In this document: positions 18,153 through 27,233 of the stretch, piece by piece
Position numbering within the stretch: the first letter of the stretch is position 1
Layout of the letters: the number at the start of each line of letters is the position of its first letter
DNA from: Dankookia rubra
GTDB lineage: Bacteria; Pseudomonadota; Alphaproteobacteria; Acetobacterales; Acetobacteraceae
Reading direction: 5' to 3'
Length of the DNA: 64,000 nt
Assembly (NCBI RefSeq): GCF_004355005.1
Contig: NZ_SMSJ01000003.1
Coordinates: forward strand, 219,858-283,857
Notes under the pieces: model-generated
The model's input: only the letters and a program-made list of their open reading frames with translations
Told to the model about the DNA's origin: nothing
The model's database searches: none
Program-made: the position numbers and the translations under genes

Positions 18153-18204
18153 GTTGCGCCCGGCCTGGCCGGCGGCTCTACTCTGTCGCGGGGAGACCAG
18201 GACC

Positions 18205-19173
18205 ATGGCACAGGGATTCGGGCGGCGCGCCGCATTCGCGCTGGGCATGGCGCCATTCGCGGCCGGCGCGCAGGGCTTCCCCGACCGGCCGGTCAAGCTG
18301 ATCGTGCCCTTCCCGCCGGGCGGGCCGGTGGATGCGGCCGCGCGGATCGTGGCGCAGGCGCTGGCGCCGCTGCTCGGCCAGCAGGTGGTGGTCGACAATC
18401 GCTCGGGCGCCGGCGGCTCGGTCGGCATCGACGCGGTGGCCAAGGCGGCGCCGGACGGGTTGACGCTTGCGCTCGGCTCGACCGGCGCGGTCGCGGTGAA
18501 TGTCAGCCTGATCCCGACCCTGTCCTATGACCCGCGGCGGGACCTGGCGGCGGTCGGCATGGTCTCCGGCGTGCCCTCCCTGCTGGTGGTGCGGCCCGGC
18601 CTGCCGGTGCGGGACATGGCCAGGCTGCTGGCGCTGGTGCGGCAGAAGCCGGGCGGGCTGACCTTCGCCAGCACCGGCCCCGGCGGCACGCCGCACCTGG
18701 CCTCCGAACTGCTGAAGCTCAGGGCCGGGCTCGACATCGTCCATGTCGCCTATCGCGGCGCGGCGCCGGCCATCACCGCGCTGCTGGGCAACGAGGTGGA
18801 CATGGCCTTCCTCGACCTCTCGGTGCTGCTGCCGCATGTGCGGGACGGCGCGCTGCGGCCGCTGGCGCTGGCTGCCGCCGCCCGCGCCCCGGCGTTGCCG
18901 GAGGTGCCGACAGTGGCCGAGGCCGGCATCGCCGGGGTCGAGGTGGAGAACTGGTACGCGGTGATGGCGCCGGCCCGCATCCCGGCCGACCGCCTAGCGG
19001 TGCTCTCGGCGGCGCTGCGCGACGCCCTGGCGCAGCCCGAGACCGCGGCGCGCTTCACCGCGCAGGGTGCCCGCGTCATCGGCGGCACGCCGGCCGAGGC
19101 CGCCGCCTTCATCGCCGCCGAGATCGACCGCTGGGGCGAGGTGGTCCGCCGCGCCGACATCAGGCCCGACTGA
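18205..19173 (+). CDS. Bug-type tripartite tricarboxylate transporter receptor
   Basis: 322 residues with a signal peptide. FPDRPVKLIVPFPPGGPVDAAARIVAQ is the hallmark Bug start. GQQVVVDNRSGAGGSVG, FASTGPGGTPHLASELLK and VHVAYRGAAPAITALLGNEVDMAF are the ligand-loop segments that bind carboxylates through water and backbone contacts. ENWYAVMAPARIP is the second conserved loop. It should capture an organic acid in the periplasm for a TctAB-like carrier, but no TctA/TctB lies in the window. ATG 18205 follows GGGGAGACCAGG. The TauD-type dioxygenase starts 67 bp downstream, so the ligand may be a precursor of that enzyme's substrate. Confidence 0.9.
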   Translation: MAQGFGRRAAFALGMAPFAAGAQGFPDRPVKLIVPFPPGGPVDAAARIVAQALAPLLGQQVVVDNRSGAGGSVGIDAVAKAAPDGLTLALGSTGAVAVNVSLIPTLSYDPRRDLAAVGMVSGVPSLLVVRPGLPVRDMARLLALVRQKPGGLTFASTGPGGTPHLASELLKLRAGLDIVHVAYRGAAPAITALLGNEVDMAFLDLSVLLPHVRDGALRPLALAAAARAPALPEVPTVAEAGIAGVEVENWYAVMAPARIPADRLAVLSAALRDALAQPETAARFTAQGARVIGGTPAEAAAFIAAEIDRWGEVVRRADIRPD

Positions 19174-19240
19174 CACCACAGCTTGCGGCGAAGCCCCCGC
19201 CCCCGGCACCCTGTCCGCTGGGGAGCGAAAGGAAACCGCC

Positions 19241-20083
19241 ATGCTGAGCAATTCCATCCGCGTCGAGCCGGTCGGCAGCGCGGTCGGCGCGACGATCGAG
19301 GGCATCGACTTGGCCGCGCCGCTTGGGCCCGAGGCGGTCGGGCTGATCCGCGAGACGCTGTTCGACCGCGGCGTGGTCTTCTTCCACGGCCAGTCGCTGA
19401 CGCCCGAGCAGCACATCGCCTTCGCCGAGCAATTCGCGCCCATCAACATCAACCGCTTCTTCCGCGCCGCCGAGGGCTATCCGGCGATCGCCGAGGTGCG
19501 GAAGGAGCCGGCGCAGACGAAGAACATCGGCGGCGGCTGGCATACCGACCACAGCTACGACCAGGTGCCGGCGCTCGGTTCCGTTCTGTTGGCGCGGGAG
19601 CTGCCGCCGCGCGGCGGCGACACGCTCTTCGCGTCGATGTACGCCGCTTACGACGCGCTGTCGGACGGTCTGAAGGCGACGCTCGAGGGTTTGCGCGCCG
19701 TGCATTCCAGCCGGCATGTCTTCGGCCCGAAGGTGCAGACCGAGGCGCATGCAGACGGTCGCTACCGCAACGCGGAGCAGGCGGTGCAGGACGCCGTCCA
19801 CCCGGTGGTGATCCGCCATCCCGGCAGCAACCGCCGCGCGCTGTATGTGAATCCCGGCTTCACCCTGCGCTTCGAAGGCTGGACGGAGGAAGAGAGCCGC
19901 GGGCTGCTCGATGTGCTCTACCGCCATGCGCAGCGGCCGGAATTCCAGTGCCGCTTCCAATGGCGGGAAGGCTCCATCGCCTTCTGGGACAACCGCGCCA
20001 CCTGGCACTACGCCGCAAACGACTACCAGGGCGAGCGGCGGCTGATGCACCGCATCACCCTGGAAGGCGTGCCGCTGGCCTGA
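19241..20083 (+). CDS. TauD/TfdA family Fe(II)/2-oxoglutarate dioxygenase
   Basis: 280 residues. GGGWHTDHSYDQVPALGSVLLA has the H-x-D iron ligands. The distal His lies in DNRATWHYAANDYQGERRLMHRITLEG, which also carries the Arg that binds 2-oxoglutarate. LFDRGVVFFHGQSLTPEQHIAFAEQFAP near residue 45 is a typical TauD-family segment. These enzymes hydroxylate sulfonates, phenoxyacetates, carnitine-like compounds and others, with CO2 and succinate as by-products. The ribosome site is AAAGGAAA. It sits between two Bug receptor genes. The substrate cannot be told from the sequence. Confidence 0.88.
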   Translation: MLSNSIRVEPVGSAVGATIEGIDLAAPLGPEAVGLIRETLFDRGVVFFHGQSLTPEQHIAFAEQFAPININRFFRAAEGYPAIAEVRKEPAQTKNIGGGWHTDHSYDQVPALGSVLLARELPPRGGDTLFASMYAAYDALSDGLKATLEGLRAVHSSRHVFGPKVQTEAHADGRYRNAEQAVQDAVHPVVIRHPGSNRRALYVNPGFTLRFEGWTEEESRGLLDVLYRHAQRPEFQCRFQWREGSIAFWDNRATWHYAANDYQGERRLMHRITLEGVPLA

Positions 20084-20100
20084 ACCGGCGTCGCGCGGCG

Positions 20101-21069
20101 CTATTCCGCCTTCACCCCCGCGCGGCGGATCACCTCGCCCCAGCGGGTCGTCTCGGCGCGGATGAAGGCGGCGAACTCGGCCTGGGACTGCGCCGCAGGC
20201 ACCGCGCCCTGCTCGCGCAGCAGTCGCATCACCCCGGGGTCGGTGAGCGCCGCGGTCGCCGCCCGGTGCAGCGCCGCCTGCACCGCGGGCGGGGTGCGCG
20301 CCGGGGCCACCAGCCCGTGCCAATTGTCGGTCATCACCCCGGGCAGCCCGGCTTCCGCCATGGTCGGGACGTCCGGCAGCAGCGGGTCGCGCTCCGTCCC
20401 GCCGATCGCCAGTGCGCGGAGTGCCCCCGAGCGCAGGTGCGGCATCAGGATCGGCAGGTCGGCGAAGCCGAGCTCGACCTCTCCGGCGATCAGCGCGAGC
20501 GCCAGCGGCGCGCCGCCTTTGTAGGGCACGTGGGTGAGGTCGATCCCGGCGGCGAGCTTCATCGACTCCCCGGCCAGGTGCGGCATGCTGCCCGGCCCGC
20601 TGGAGCCGAAATTCAGCGTCCCCGGCGCTGCCTTCGCCGCCGCGACCAGCTCGCCCAGGCTCCGCCAGGGCATCCCCGCCGGCACCACCAGCGGCTCGTG
20701 CACGAGGACGGCGCGCGTCAGCGGGGCGAGGTCGCGCAGCGTGTCATAGGGCATCGGCTGCGGCAGGCCGGGCGAGATCACCAGGCCCCCGGCGCTGCCG
20801 AGCCCGATCACATGGCCGTCCGGCGCCGCCTTGGCGACCGCGTCCAGCCCGGTGACGCCGCCGGCCCCGGGGCGTGCCTCGACCACCACCGGCTGGCCCA
20901 GCACGGCCGACATCTTCGGCGCCATGAGGCGGGCGACGATGTCGCTCGGCCCGCCGGTGGCGAAGGGGACGATCAGCCGGATGGGGCGGCTGGGAAAGGC
21001 GTCCTCGGCCGCCGCGGGCAGGGCGCCGAGGGCGGGCAGCGCGAGCAGGGCGCGGCGATGGATGGTCAT
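20101..21069 (-). CDS. Bug-type tripartite tricarboxylate transporter receptor
   Basis: 322 residues. Signal peptide MTIHRRALLALPALGALPAAAE, then FPSRPIRLIVPFATGGPSDIVARLMAP. GQPVVVEARPGAGGVTG, FGSSGPGSMPHLAGESMKL and THVPYKGGAPLALALIAGEVELGFADLP are the conserved receptor segments. ATG 21069 follows GGAGGAG. It diverges from the enolase-superfamily gene at 21142 with 72 bp between, which suggests it delivers that enzyme's sugar-acid-like substrate. It is convergent with the TauD gene. Confidence 0.9.
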   Translation of the reverse strand: MTIHRRALLALPALGALPAAAEDAFPSRPIRLIVPFATGGPSDIVARLMAPKMSAVLGQPVVVEARPGAGGVTGLDAVAKAAPDGHVIGLGSAGGLVISPGLPQPMPYDTLRDLAPLTRAVLVHEPLVVPAGMPWRSLGELVAAAKAAPGTLNFGSSGPGSMPHLAGESMKLAAGIDLTHVPYKGGAPLALALIAGEVELGFADLPILMPHLRSGALRALAIGGTERDPLLPDVPTMAEAGLPGVMTDNWHGLVAPARTPPAVQAALHRAATAALTDPGVMRLLREQGAVPAAQSQAEFAAFIRAETTRWGEVIRRAGVKAE

Positions 21070-21141
21070 GTCTCCTCCGGTCCGGGCCTTCCGCGGGCGG
21101 TGCCCCGCTGCGAGTATCGGGTCGAGCGAAGGAACCCGTCC

Positions 21142-22245
21142 ATGCGCATCACCGCCGTCACCGGCCATGTCCTCAGCAGTGCCTTCACCTATGGCAACCC
21201 GGCCGGGCCGCATGGCGCGAGCCGGGGCGGCAACCTGCATCTCCGCAACATGGACACCCTGCTGGTGCGGGTGGAGACGGATGCCGGCATCGTCGGCTGG
21301 GGCGAGGGCTTCGGCTTCAACCTCGTCCGCACCACCCGGCAGGCGCTGACGGAACTGATCGCCCCGGTCTGCCGGGGCGAGGAACTGGGCGACACGCCCG
21401 GGCTGATGCGCAGGCTGGAACGCCGCTTCCACAATTTCGGCCGCAACGGCGCGGTGACCTTCGCGCTCTCGGGGCTCGACATCGCCTTGTGGGACATCGC
21501 GGCGAAGACCGTGGGCAAGCCGCTGCATGCGCTGCTCGGCGGAGCGAAGCGGGACCGCGTGCCGGCCTATGCGAGCCTGCTGCGCTACGGCGACCCGGCG
21601 CTGGTGGCGCGCAACACCGCGGCTGCGATCGCCCGCGGCTATCGCCGGATCAAGCTGCACGAGGTCGACCTCGCCTGCATCCGCGCCGCGCGCGACGCGG
21701 CGCCGCCCGAGGTGCCGCTGATGCTCGACATCAATTGCGCCTGGGACACGGTGGAGCAGGGCATCGCCTTCTGCCGCGCCGTCCACGGCATGAATGTGCG
21801 CTGGGTCGAGGAGCCGATCTGGCCGCCCGAGGATTTCGCCGGGATCGCCGCGGTGCGCCGCGAGGCGGGCGTCGGGATCGCCGCGGGCGAATGCCTCGGC
21901 AGCCCGGAAAGCCTCGGCGCCATGCTCGCGGCCGGCGCCGTGGACGTGGTGCAACCGAGCATCACGAAGATGGGCGGCGTCACCGCCATGCTGGCGGTGC
22001 GCGACCTGGCGGCGCGGCACGGCGCGGCGCTGGTGCCGCATTGCCCTTATTACGGCCCCGGCCTGCTGGCCAGCCTCCATGTCCTGGCCGCCGTCGCGGT
22101 GGAGGAGCCGCTGGAATATTATTTCGCCGACCTCGCGGCGCCGCCCTATCCGGCGCTGGTCCCGCGTGACGGCTTCGTCGCGGTGCCGCAGGCGCCGGGG
22201 CTCGGACTCGAGATCGACCCGGCGCTGCTCGCCACGGCGGCGTAG
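21142..22245 (+). CDS. Mandelate racemase/muconate lactonizing enzyme family protein
   Basis: 367 residues of the enolase superfamily. The N-terminal capping domain contains GFGFNLVRTTRQALTELIAP. The barrel has YRRIKLHEVDL (K-x-H, the mandelate-racemase-like acid/base pair), MLDINCAWD and WVEEPIWPPED (metal ligands Asp and Glu), GECLGSPESL (third metal ligand) and VPHCPYYGPG (His of the His-Asp dyad). The fold removes a proton alpha to a carboxylate, for example in sugar-acid dehydration or racemisation. The divergent Bug receptor probably imports the substrate. Confidence 0.87.
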   Translation: MRITAVTGHVLSSAFTYGNPAGPHGASRGGNLHLRNMDTLLVRVETDAGIVGWGEGFGFNLVRTTRQALTELIAPVCRGEELGDTPGLMRRLERRFHNFGRNGAVTFALSGLDIALWDIAAKTVGKPLHALLGGAKRDRVPAYASLLRYGDPALVARNTAAAIARGYRRIKLHEVDLACIRAARDAAPPEVPLMLDINCAWDTVEQGIAFCRAVHGMNVRWVEEPIWPPEDFAGIAAVRREAGVGIAAGECLGSPESLGAMLAAGAVDVVQPSITKMGGVTAMLAVRDLAARHGAALVPHCPYYGPGLLASLHVLAAVAVEEPLEYYFADLAAPPYPALVPRDGFVAVPQAPGLGLEIDPALLATAA

Positions 22246-22359
22246 CGCGGCCGGCCCGCCGCAGGACGGATCCGCAGGCCGGGCCGGCGCGGGACGGGGT
22301 GGGGGCGCAGGCACCCGCGGGAGGCGCGCCGGCGTTCGCCGCCTGCTACACGCCCCGGC

Positions 22360-23520
22360 ATGATCGCCTCCCTCTCGGCCCCGGCGCTCGCCGCCGGGCT
22401 GCTGGCCGGCTTCGTCGGCTTCGCCTCCTCCTTCGCCGTCGTCCTGCAGGGCCTGACCGCCATGGGCGCCAGCCCGGCCGAGGCGGCCTCGGGCCTGATG
22501 GCGCTCTCGATCGCCATGGGGCTCTGCGGCATCGCGCTCAGCCTCTGGCGGCGGATGCCGATCAGCATCGCCTGGTCGACGCCGGGCGCGGCGCTGCTCG
22601 CCTCCTCCGCCATGCCCGCGGGCGGCTTCCCCGTGGCGGTCGGCGCCTTCCTCGTCTCGGCCGGGATGATCGTGCTGGCCGGGCTGTGGAAGCCGCTCGG
22701 CCGCGGGGTCGCCGCCATCCCGGGCCCGCTGGCCAGCGCCATGCTGGCCGGGGTGCTGCTCGGCCTCTGCCTCGCGCCGGTGCGGGCGGTGGCGCAGGCG
22801 CCGGCGGCGGGTCTGGCCATCGTGCTGGCCTGGGCGCTGGTCGGCCGCTTCAACCGGCTGATGGCGGTGCCGGCGGCGGTACTGGTGACCGTCCTCACCA
22901 TCGCGGCGACGGTCGAACTCCCGCCCGGCCTGCTGGCCGCGGCCGGCCCGGTGCCGGTGCTCGTCATGCCGGAATTCTCCCTGGCCGCGATCATCGGCAT
23001 CGCCCTGCCGCTGTTCCTGGTGACCATGGCCTCGCAGAACATCCCCGGCATGGCGGTGCTCACCGTGAATGGCTTCCGCCCGGCGCCGGGGCCGCTCTTC
23101 ACCGTCACCGGGCTCTTCACCCTGGCGGCGGCGCCGCTCGGCGGCCATGCGGTCAACCTCGCCGCCATAACCGCCGCGCTCTGCGCCAACCCGGATGCCG
23201 AGCCCGATCCCGCCCGCCGCTGGCAGGCGGCGGTGGTCGCCGGCGCGGTCTACGTGGCCTTCGGCCTGCTGGCCGGGACCGCCACCGCCTTCGTCGGCGC
23301 CGCGCCGCCGATCCTCATCCAGGCGGTCGCCGGCCTCGCCCTGCTCGGCGCCTTCGCCGGCGCGCTGCAGGCGGCCATCGCCGTGCCGGAGATGCGCGAA
23401 GCAGCGGTGATCACCTTCCTCGTCACCGCATCGGGCCTGACGGCCTTCGGCATCAGCGGCGCCTTCTGGGGCCTGCTGGCGGGCGGGGCCATGCTGGCGT
23501 TGCACCGTGGGCGGGGCTGA
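22360..23520 (+). CDS. benE: BenE-type benzoate/H+ symporter
   Basis: 386 residues, almost entirely hydrophobic, with about twelve membrane segments. AWSTPGAALLASSAMPAGGFPVAVGAFLVSAGMIVLAGLWKPL and LFLVTMASQNIPGMAVLTVNGF, plus PLGGHAVNLAAITAALC, are the conserved BenE-family stretches. It imports benzoate or a similar aromatic acid using the proton gradient. No benzoate dioxygenase genes are nearby. The next gene, a Bug receptor, starts 34 bp downstream, so the two may be co-transcribed. Confidence 0.87.
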   Translation: MIASLSAPALAAGLLAGFVGFASSFAVVLQGLTAMGASPAEAASGLMALSIAMGLCGIALSLWRRMPISIAWSTPGAALLASSAMPAGGFPVAVGAFLVSAGMIVLAGLWKPLGRGVAAIPGPLASAMLAGVLLGLCLAPVRAVAQAPAAGLAIVLAWALVGRFNRLMAVPAAVLVTVLTIAATVELPPGLLAAAGPVPVLVMPEFSLAAIIGIALPLFLVTMASQNIPGMAVLTVNGFRPAPGPLFTVTGLFTLAAAPLGGHAVNLAAITAALCANPDAEPDPARRWQAAVVAGAVYVAFGLLAGTATAFVGAAPPILIQAVAGLALLGAFAGALQAAIAVPEMREAAVITFLVTASGLTAFGISGAFWGLLAGGAMLALHRGRG

Positions 23521-23554
23521 GCCAGCCTGCCCCCAACGACGGGGGGAGGACACC

Positions 23555-24589
23555 ATGCGGAACCGCCGCGACAGGGTCATGGCCGGGCGGCGCGCCCTGC
23601 TGGCCGCGCCGTTGCTTCTGCCGCGACTTGTGCCGCGACTTGCGCCGGGACTGGCGCCGGGGCTCGCGTGGGCGCAAGCCTATCCCGACCGTCCCGTCCG
23701 CATCGTCGTCCCCTTCGCGCCCGGCGGCGCCACCGACCTCGCCGCCCGCATCCTGCAGCCGCATTTGCAGGAAGCATTCGGCCAGCCCATCATCATCGAG
23801 AACCGCACCGGCGCCGCCGGCAATGTCGGGATGGAAGTCGCCGCCCGCGCCGCGCCGGACGGCTATACGCTGTACCTCGGCAATGTCGGCACGCTGGCGC
23901 TCAACCCGAGCGTCTTCAGCCGCACCCTGAAGGTCCGCCCGACCGAGGATTTCGCCGCCGTCTCGCTGGTCTCCGACACGCCGGACGGGCTGGTGGCGCA
24001 TCCTTCCGCGCCGTTCAGCACGCTGGCGGAGCTGGTGGCCTTCGCGAAGGCCAATCCTGGCAAGGTCAATTACGGCTCGCCCGGCGCCGGCAGCCTCAAC
24101 CGGCTGGAGATGGAGCTGCTGCGCGAACTGGCCGGCGGGCTCGACATGGTGCATGTCCCCTATCCCGGCGGCGCCGGCCCGGCTGTGACGGCAGCCGTCG
24201 CCGGCGACGTGCACTGCCTGTTCGTGACGCTCTCCTCGGCGGTCGGGCAGGTGCAGGCCGGGCGGCTGAAGGGGCTGGCGGTCACCACCGCGCGCCGCGC
24301 CGCGGTGCTGCCGGCGATGCCGACCATGGCCGAGAGCGGCTACCCGGATTTCGTCGCCAGCTCCTGGCAGGGGATGCTGCTGCCCGCAGGCGTGCCGGCC
24401 GCGATCGTCGCCCGCTGGCACGCGGCGCTGGTGCAGGTGCTGCAGCTGGCCGAGGTGAAGCGCCGCTTCGCCCAGGCAGCGACCGAGCCCCTGGCCAGCG
24501 CCAGCCCGGCCGAATTCGCCGGCTTCATCGCCCGCGAGCAGGCGCGCTGGGGTGCCCTGGTGCAACGCGCCGGCGCCACCGCGGATTAG
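23555..24589 (+). CDS. Bug-type tripartite tricarboxylate transporter receptor
   Basis: 344 residues. The signal region is unusually long and repetitive, with four leucine-centred units (RLVPRLAPGLAPGLAW). The mature part is YPDRPVRIVVPFAPGGATDLAARI, GQPIIIENRTGAAGNVGMEVA, YGSPGAGSLNRLEMELL and VHVPYPGGAGPAVTAAVAGDVHCLF. It is periplasmic and carboxylate-binding by family. ATG 23555 is chosen because it follows GGGGGAGGACACC; an in-frame start 16 codons upstream would overlap benE. It follows the BenE symporter and may recognise an aromatic or dicarboxylic acid. Confidence 0.88.
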   Translation: MRNRRDRVMAGRRALLAAPLLLPRLVPRLAPGLAPGLAWAQAYPDRPVRIVVPFAPGGATDLAARILQPHLQEAFGQPIIIENRTGAAGNVGMEVAARAAPDGYTLYLGNVGTLALNPSVFSRTLKVRPTEDFAAVSLVSDTPDGLVAHPSAPFSTLAELVAFAKANPGKVNYGSPGAGSLNRLEMELLRELAGGLDMVHVPYPGGAGPAVTAAVAGDVHCLFVTLSSAVGQVQAGRLKGLAVTTARRAAVLPAMPTMAESGYPDFVASSWQGMLLPAGVPAAIVARWHAALVQVLQLAEVKRRFAQAATEPLASASPAEFAGFIAREQARWGALVQRAGATAD

Positions 24590-24655
24590 CGCGCAGCGCG
24601 GCTTGCGGCGCCACGCGGTTCTGCCCTACCGAGGCCGCCCCCGAGGAGCCCCGCC

Positions 24656-25657
24656 ATGTCGCGCAAGTCCAGGCAGCCACCGCCGCGCCGCCCGCCGGAG
24701 GGGAAGGCCGGCAGCGGCACCCCCGCCGACCGCCTCCTCCGCGCCTGGCTCGACCAGGATGACGAGGCCTTCGCCGAGCAGGCCGAGGAGCTTATCGCCC
24801 GCGGCCGCGACGGCGTGCTGCAGGCCACGCTCCGCAAGCTGGCCGAGCGCTACGAGGACGACGCGGTCGAGGATTTCGCCCTGGCGCTGACCGAGATTGC
24901 CGAAGTCGCCGAGGCGGGGCCGGGCTTCGACATGGCCGAGCTGGTGCTGCTGCCGGTGCTCGCCACCGGCGCCCTGCCGGACCCGGCGCCGCTCGCCAGC
25001 GGCCTCGCCGCCTCCGGCGCCTTCCCGGCGGAGGCGGAGATCGCCTTCCTCGCCGGCTGGCGCTCGGCCGAGGCGGTCGGCGGCCTGTCGCCCGTCGCGC
25101 TCCGCCGCGTGCTGCAGGATGTCGCCGCGGGCCGCCCGCCCGCGGACCTTCCGCCTCTCGAGGACGCGGTGCCGGAGGAGGGGAGCATCGCGCTGCTGGT
25201 CGGCGCCGCCATCTTCCGTGCCGCGCCGCCGGCCGAGGACCCGGACGCCGACCTCGATGCGCTGGACGCGCTGGCCGAGGCCAAGGCCGATGCCAGCCTC
25301 GAGGCCTTCGCGGAGTGGCGCGAGGCACTGACGCCCGGGCAGACCGGCGGCGCGCTGGTGCTTGGCCTCTGCGCGCCGTCCGAGCTGGCGGATGAGATCC
25401 GCAGCCTGATCGAGGAACCGGGCGAGGCCGCGGTCGAGGAGATCCTCGACTTCGTGGACGCGGCGCGGGCGGAGGCCGGCGGCGAGGCGGTCGCCGTGCG
25501 GCTGGCGTCGCGCGAGGCCGGCGTGGCGATCACCGTGCTCACCGAAGCCGGCCGCGTGCTGGACAGCCGCGTCTTCGGCGAGGACGAGGAGGATGCGCTG
25601 GACATCGAGGCCGTGCGCGAGGCGCTCGAGGGTCAGGTCGCGATCATCGAGGCCTGA
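24656..25657 (+). CDS. Acidic alpha-helical protein of unknown function
   Basis: 333 residues. A short basic start (SRKSRQPPPRRPPEGK) is followed by a strongly acidic, alanine-rich, helical body (QDDEAFAEQAEELIARGRDG, EEPGEAAVEEILDFVDAARAE). The C-terminal ~60 residues look like an alpha/beta module (VAITVLTEAGRVLDSRVFGEDEEDALDIEAV). There is no signal peptide, membrane segment or cysteine motif. The basic head and acidic body suggest a cytoplasmic interaction protein, but no family is recognised. It stands alone between a Bug receptor and a convergent MFS gene. Confidence 0.6.
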   Translation: MSRKSRQPPPRRPPEGKAGSGTPADRLLRAWLDQDDEAFAEQAEELIARGRDGVLQATLRKLAERYEDDAVEDFALALTEIAEVAEAGPGFDMAELVLLPVLATGALPDPAPLASGLAASGAFPAEAEIAFLAGWRSAEAVGGLSPVALRRVLQDVAAGRPPADLPPLEDAVPEEGSIALLVGAAIFRAAPPAEDPDADLDALDALAEAKADASLEAFAEWREALTPGQTGGALVLGLCAPSELADEIRSLIEEPGEAAVEEILDFVDAARAEAGGEAVAVRLASREAGVAITVLTEAGRVLDSRVFGEDEEDALDIEAVREALEGQVAIIEA

Positions 25658-25670
25658 TCCGCGTCGCCCC

Positions 25671-25696
25671 GGCGGCGCGGCCGGACCGGCGCCGCC
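25671..25696. terminator. Possible bidirectional terminator
   Basis: An 8-bp perfect GC stem (25671-25678 with 25689-25696) with a 10-nt loop lies in the 73-bp gap between two convergent genes. There is no U-tract. Placement and symmetry support termination, but random GC-rich pairing is possible. Confidence 0.35.
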
Positions 25697-25730
25697 CCGG
25701 TGCCCCAAGGGCAGCCGGGACGGCGCCTGG

Positions 25731-27062
25731 TCAGTGCGCCAGCGCCTCCTTGCTGCGGCTGGCGGCGGTTTCCAGGTGCGTGCTGACCTTCAGCGTCAGC
25801 GCCACCAGCCCGCCGACCAGGGTGCAGCCGCCGAGCACCAGCAGCCCGGCGGTGAAATTACCCGTGAGGTCGCGCAGGTAGCCCATCAGGTAGGGCCCGG
25901 CGAAGCCCGAGAGGTTGCCGAGCGCATTGATCGCGGCGATGCCGGCCGCCGCCGAGGTGCCGGTAAGGAAGGCGCTCGGGATCGGCCAGAGCAGCGGCGG
26001 CGTGGCGGAGACGCCGATCTGGCTGAGGCAGAGCAGGCCGAGCACGAGATAGGGCGAGGAGGCCAGCCCGGCGCCCGCGACGCCGACCGCGGCCAGGATC
26101 ATGGCGAAGCAGACATGCTCCCGCCGCTTCAGCGTGCGGTCGGAATTGCGGCCCAGCAGCACCATGCCGACAGCGCCGAAGACGAAGGGCAGGGCGGCCA
26201 GGAAGCCGGTCTGGACGTTGCTGGCGCCGAAGCCCTTGACGATGGTCGGCAGGAAGAAGGCGACGCCGTAGCTGGCGGCGTTCAGGCAGAAATAGACGAA
26301 GGCGCAGGCCAACACGCGCGGATCGCTGAGCGACTTGAGGATGCCGAAATGCTCGGCGTCCTGCTTGTGCCTGTGTTCCGCGTCCAGCCGGTCCTGCAGC
26401 CAGCTCCGCTCCGGCTCGCTGAGCCAGGTCGCCTGCGCCGGCCGGTCGGTCAGGTAGAAGACCACGCCGAGCGCCATCAGGATCGAGGGAATTGCCTCGA
26501 TGATGAAGAGCCATTGCCAGCCTTGCAGCCCGGCGCCCGAAAGGTTCAGCAGCGCCCCCGAGACCGGCGCCCCGAGGATCGAGGAGAAGGGGATGGCCAG
26601 CATGAACAGCGCCACCACGCGGGCGCGGTAGACCGAGGGAAACCACAGCGTGAGATAGAAGATGATGCCGGGGAAGAACCCGGCTTCCGCCGCGCCGAGG
26701 ATGAAGCGGAGGATGTAGAAGACCCATTCGGTCGAGAGGCCGGTCCAGGTCGCGATCGGCCCGATGAAGGCGAACATGCCGGAGACGAGGCCCCAGCTGA
26801 ACATGATGCGGGCGATCCAGAGCCGCGCGCCGAAGCGGTCGAGCGCCAGGTTCGAAGGCACCTCGAGCAGGAAGTAGGAGATGAAGAAGAGCCCGGCGCC
26901 GAGCCCGTAGGCGGCTTCCGAGAGGCCGAGCGCGGCGTTCATCTGCAGCTTGGCGAAGCCGACATTCACCCGGTCCAGGTAGGCGACGAAGTAGCAGACG
27001 AATAGGAACGGCATCAGCCGCCACATCACCTTGCGGATCGTTGTTGTCTCGACGGCTTCCAT
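25731..27062 (-). CDS. MFS transporter, ACS (anion:cation symporter) family
   Basis: 443 residues, twelve membrane segments. The start TIRKVMWRLMPFLFVCYFVAYLDRVNVGFAKLQM is diagnostic of the ACS family (D-R-x-N-x-G-x-A). PSNLALDRFGARLWIARIMFSWGLVSG and GAAEAGFFPGIIFYLTLWFP are further family signatures, the latter with the E-x-G-F-x-P-G motif. Family members carry phthalate, tartrate, glucarate or allantoate with H+ or Na+. ATG 27062 follows GGGAGGACAC. A Bug receptor gene lies upstream on the same strand, 171 bp away. Confidence 0.88.
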   Translation of the reverse strand: MEAVETTTIRKVMWRLMPFLFVCYFVAYLDRVNVGFAKLQMNAALGLSEAAYGLGAGLFFISYFLLEVPSNLALDRFGARLWIARIMFSWGLVSGMFAFIGPIATWTGLSTEWVFYILRFILGAAEAGFFPGIIFYLTLWFPSVYRARVVALFMLAIPFSSILGAPVSGALLNLSGAGLQGWQWLFIIEAIPSILMALGVVFYLTDRPAQATWLSEPERSWLQDRLDAEHRHKQDAEHFGILKSLSDPRVLACAFVYFCLNAASYGVAFFLPTIVKGFGASNVQTGFLAALPFVFGAVGMVLLGRNSDRTLKRREHVCFAMILAAVGVAGAGLASSPYLVLGLLCLSQIGVSATPPLLWPIPSAFLTGTSAAAGIAAINALGNLSGFAGPYLMGYLRDLTGNFTAGLLVLGGCTLVGGLVALTLKVSTHLETAASRSKEALAH

Positions 27063-27233
27063 GGCGCCGTGTCCTCCCGTGCTGAAATGGCCGCGATGGA
27101 GCGCGGCCGGCCCGCGGCGGTTGCCGCGGGCCCGGGCGCCCGATCCGGGCGCGCCTTATAGCGGCCTCGAGCGGGAGGGCCAGATGGACGGGGCGGCGCG
27201 GCGCATGTCGATCCCGTCATGCGCCGCGGCCGG

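Noticed and set aside
20101-23580. A very long open frame (over 1,100 codons) on the minus strand covering several plus-strand genes
   Set aside because: Only its last part is a real gene (Bug receptor, 20101-21069). The rest is Arg/Gly/His/Gln-rich antisense of the enolase-superfamily and benE genes, an effect of high GC.
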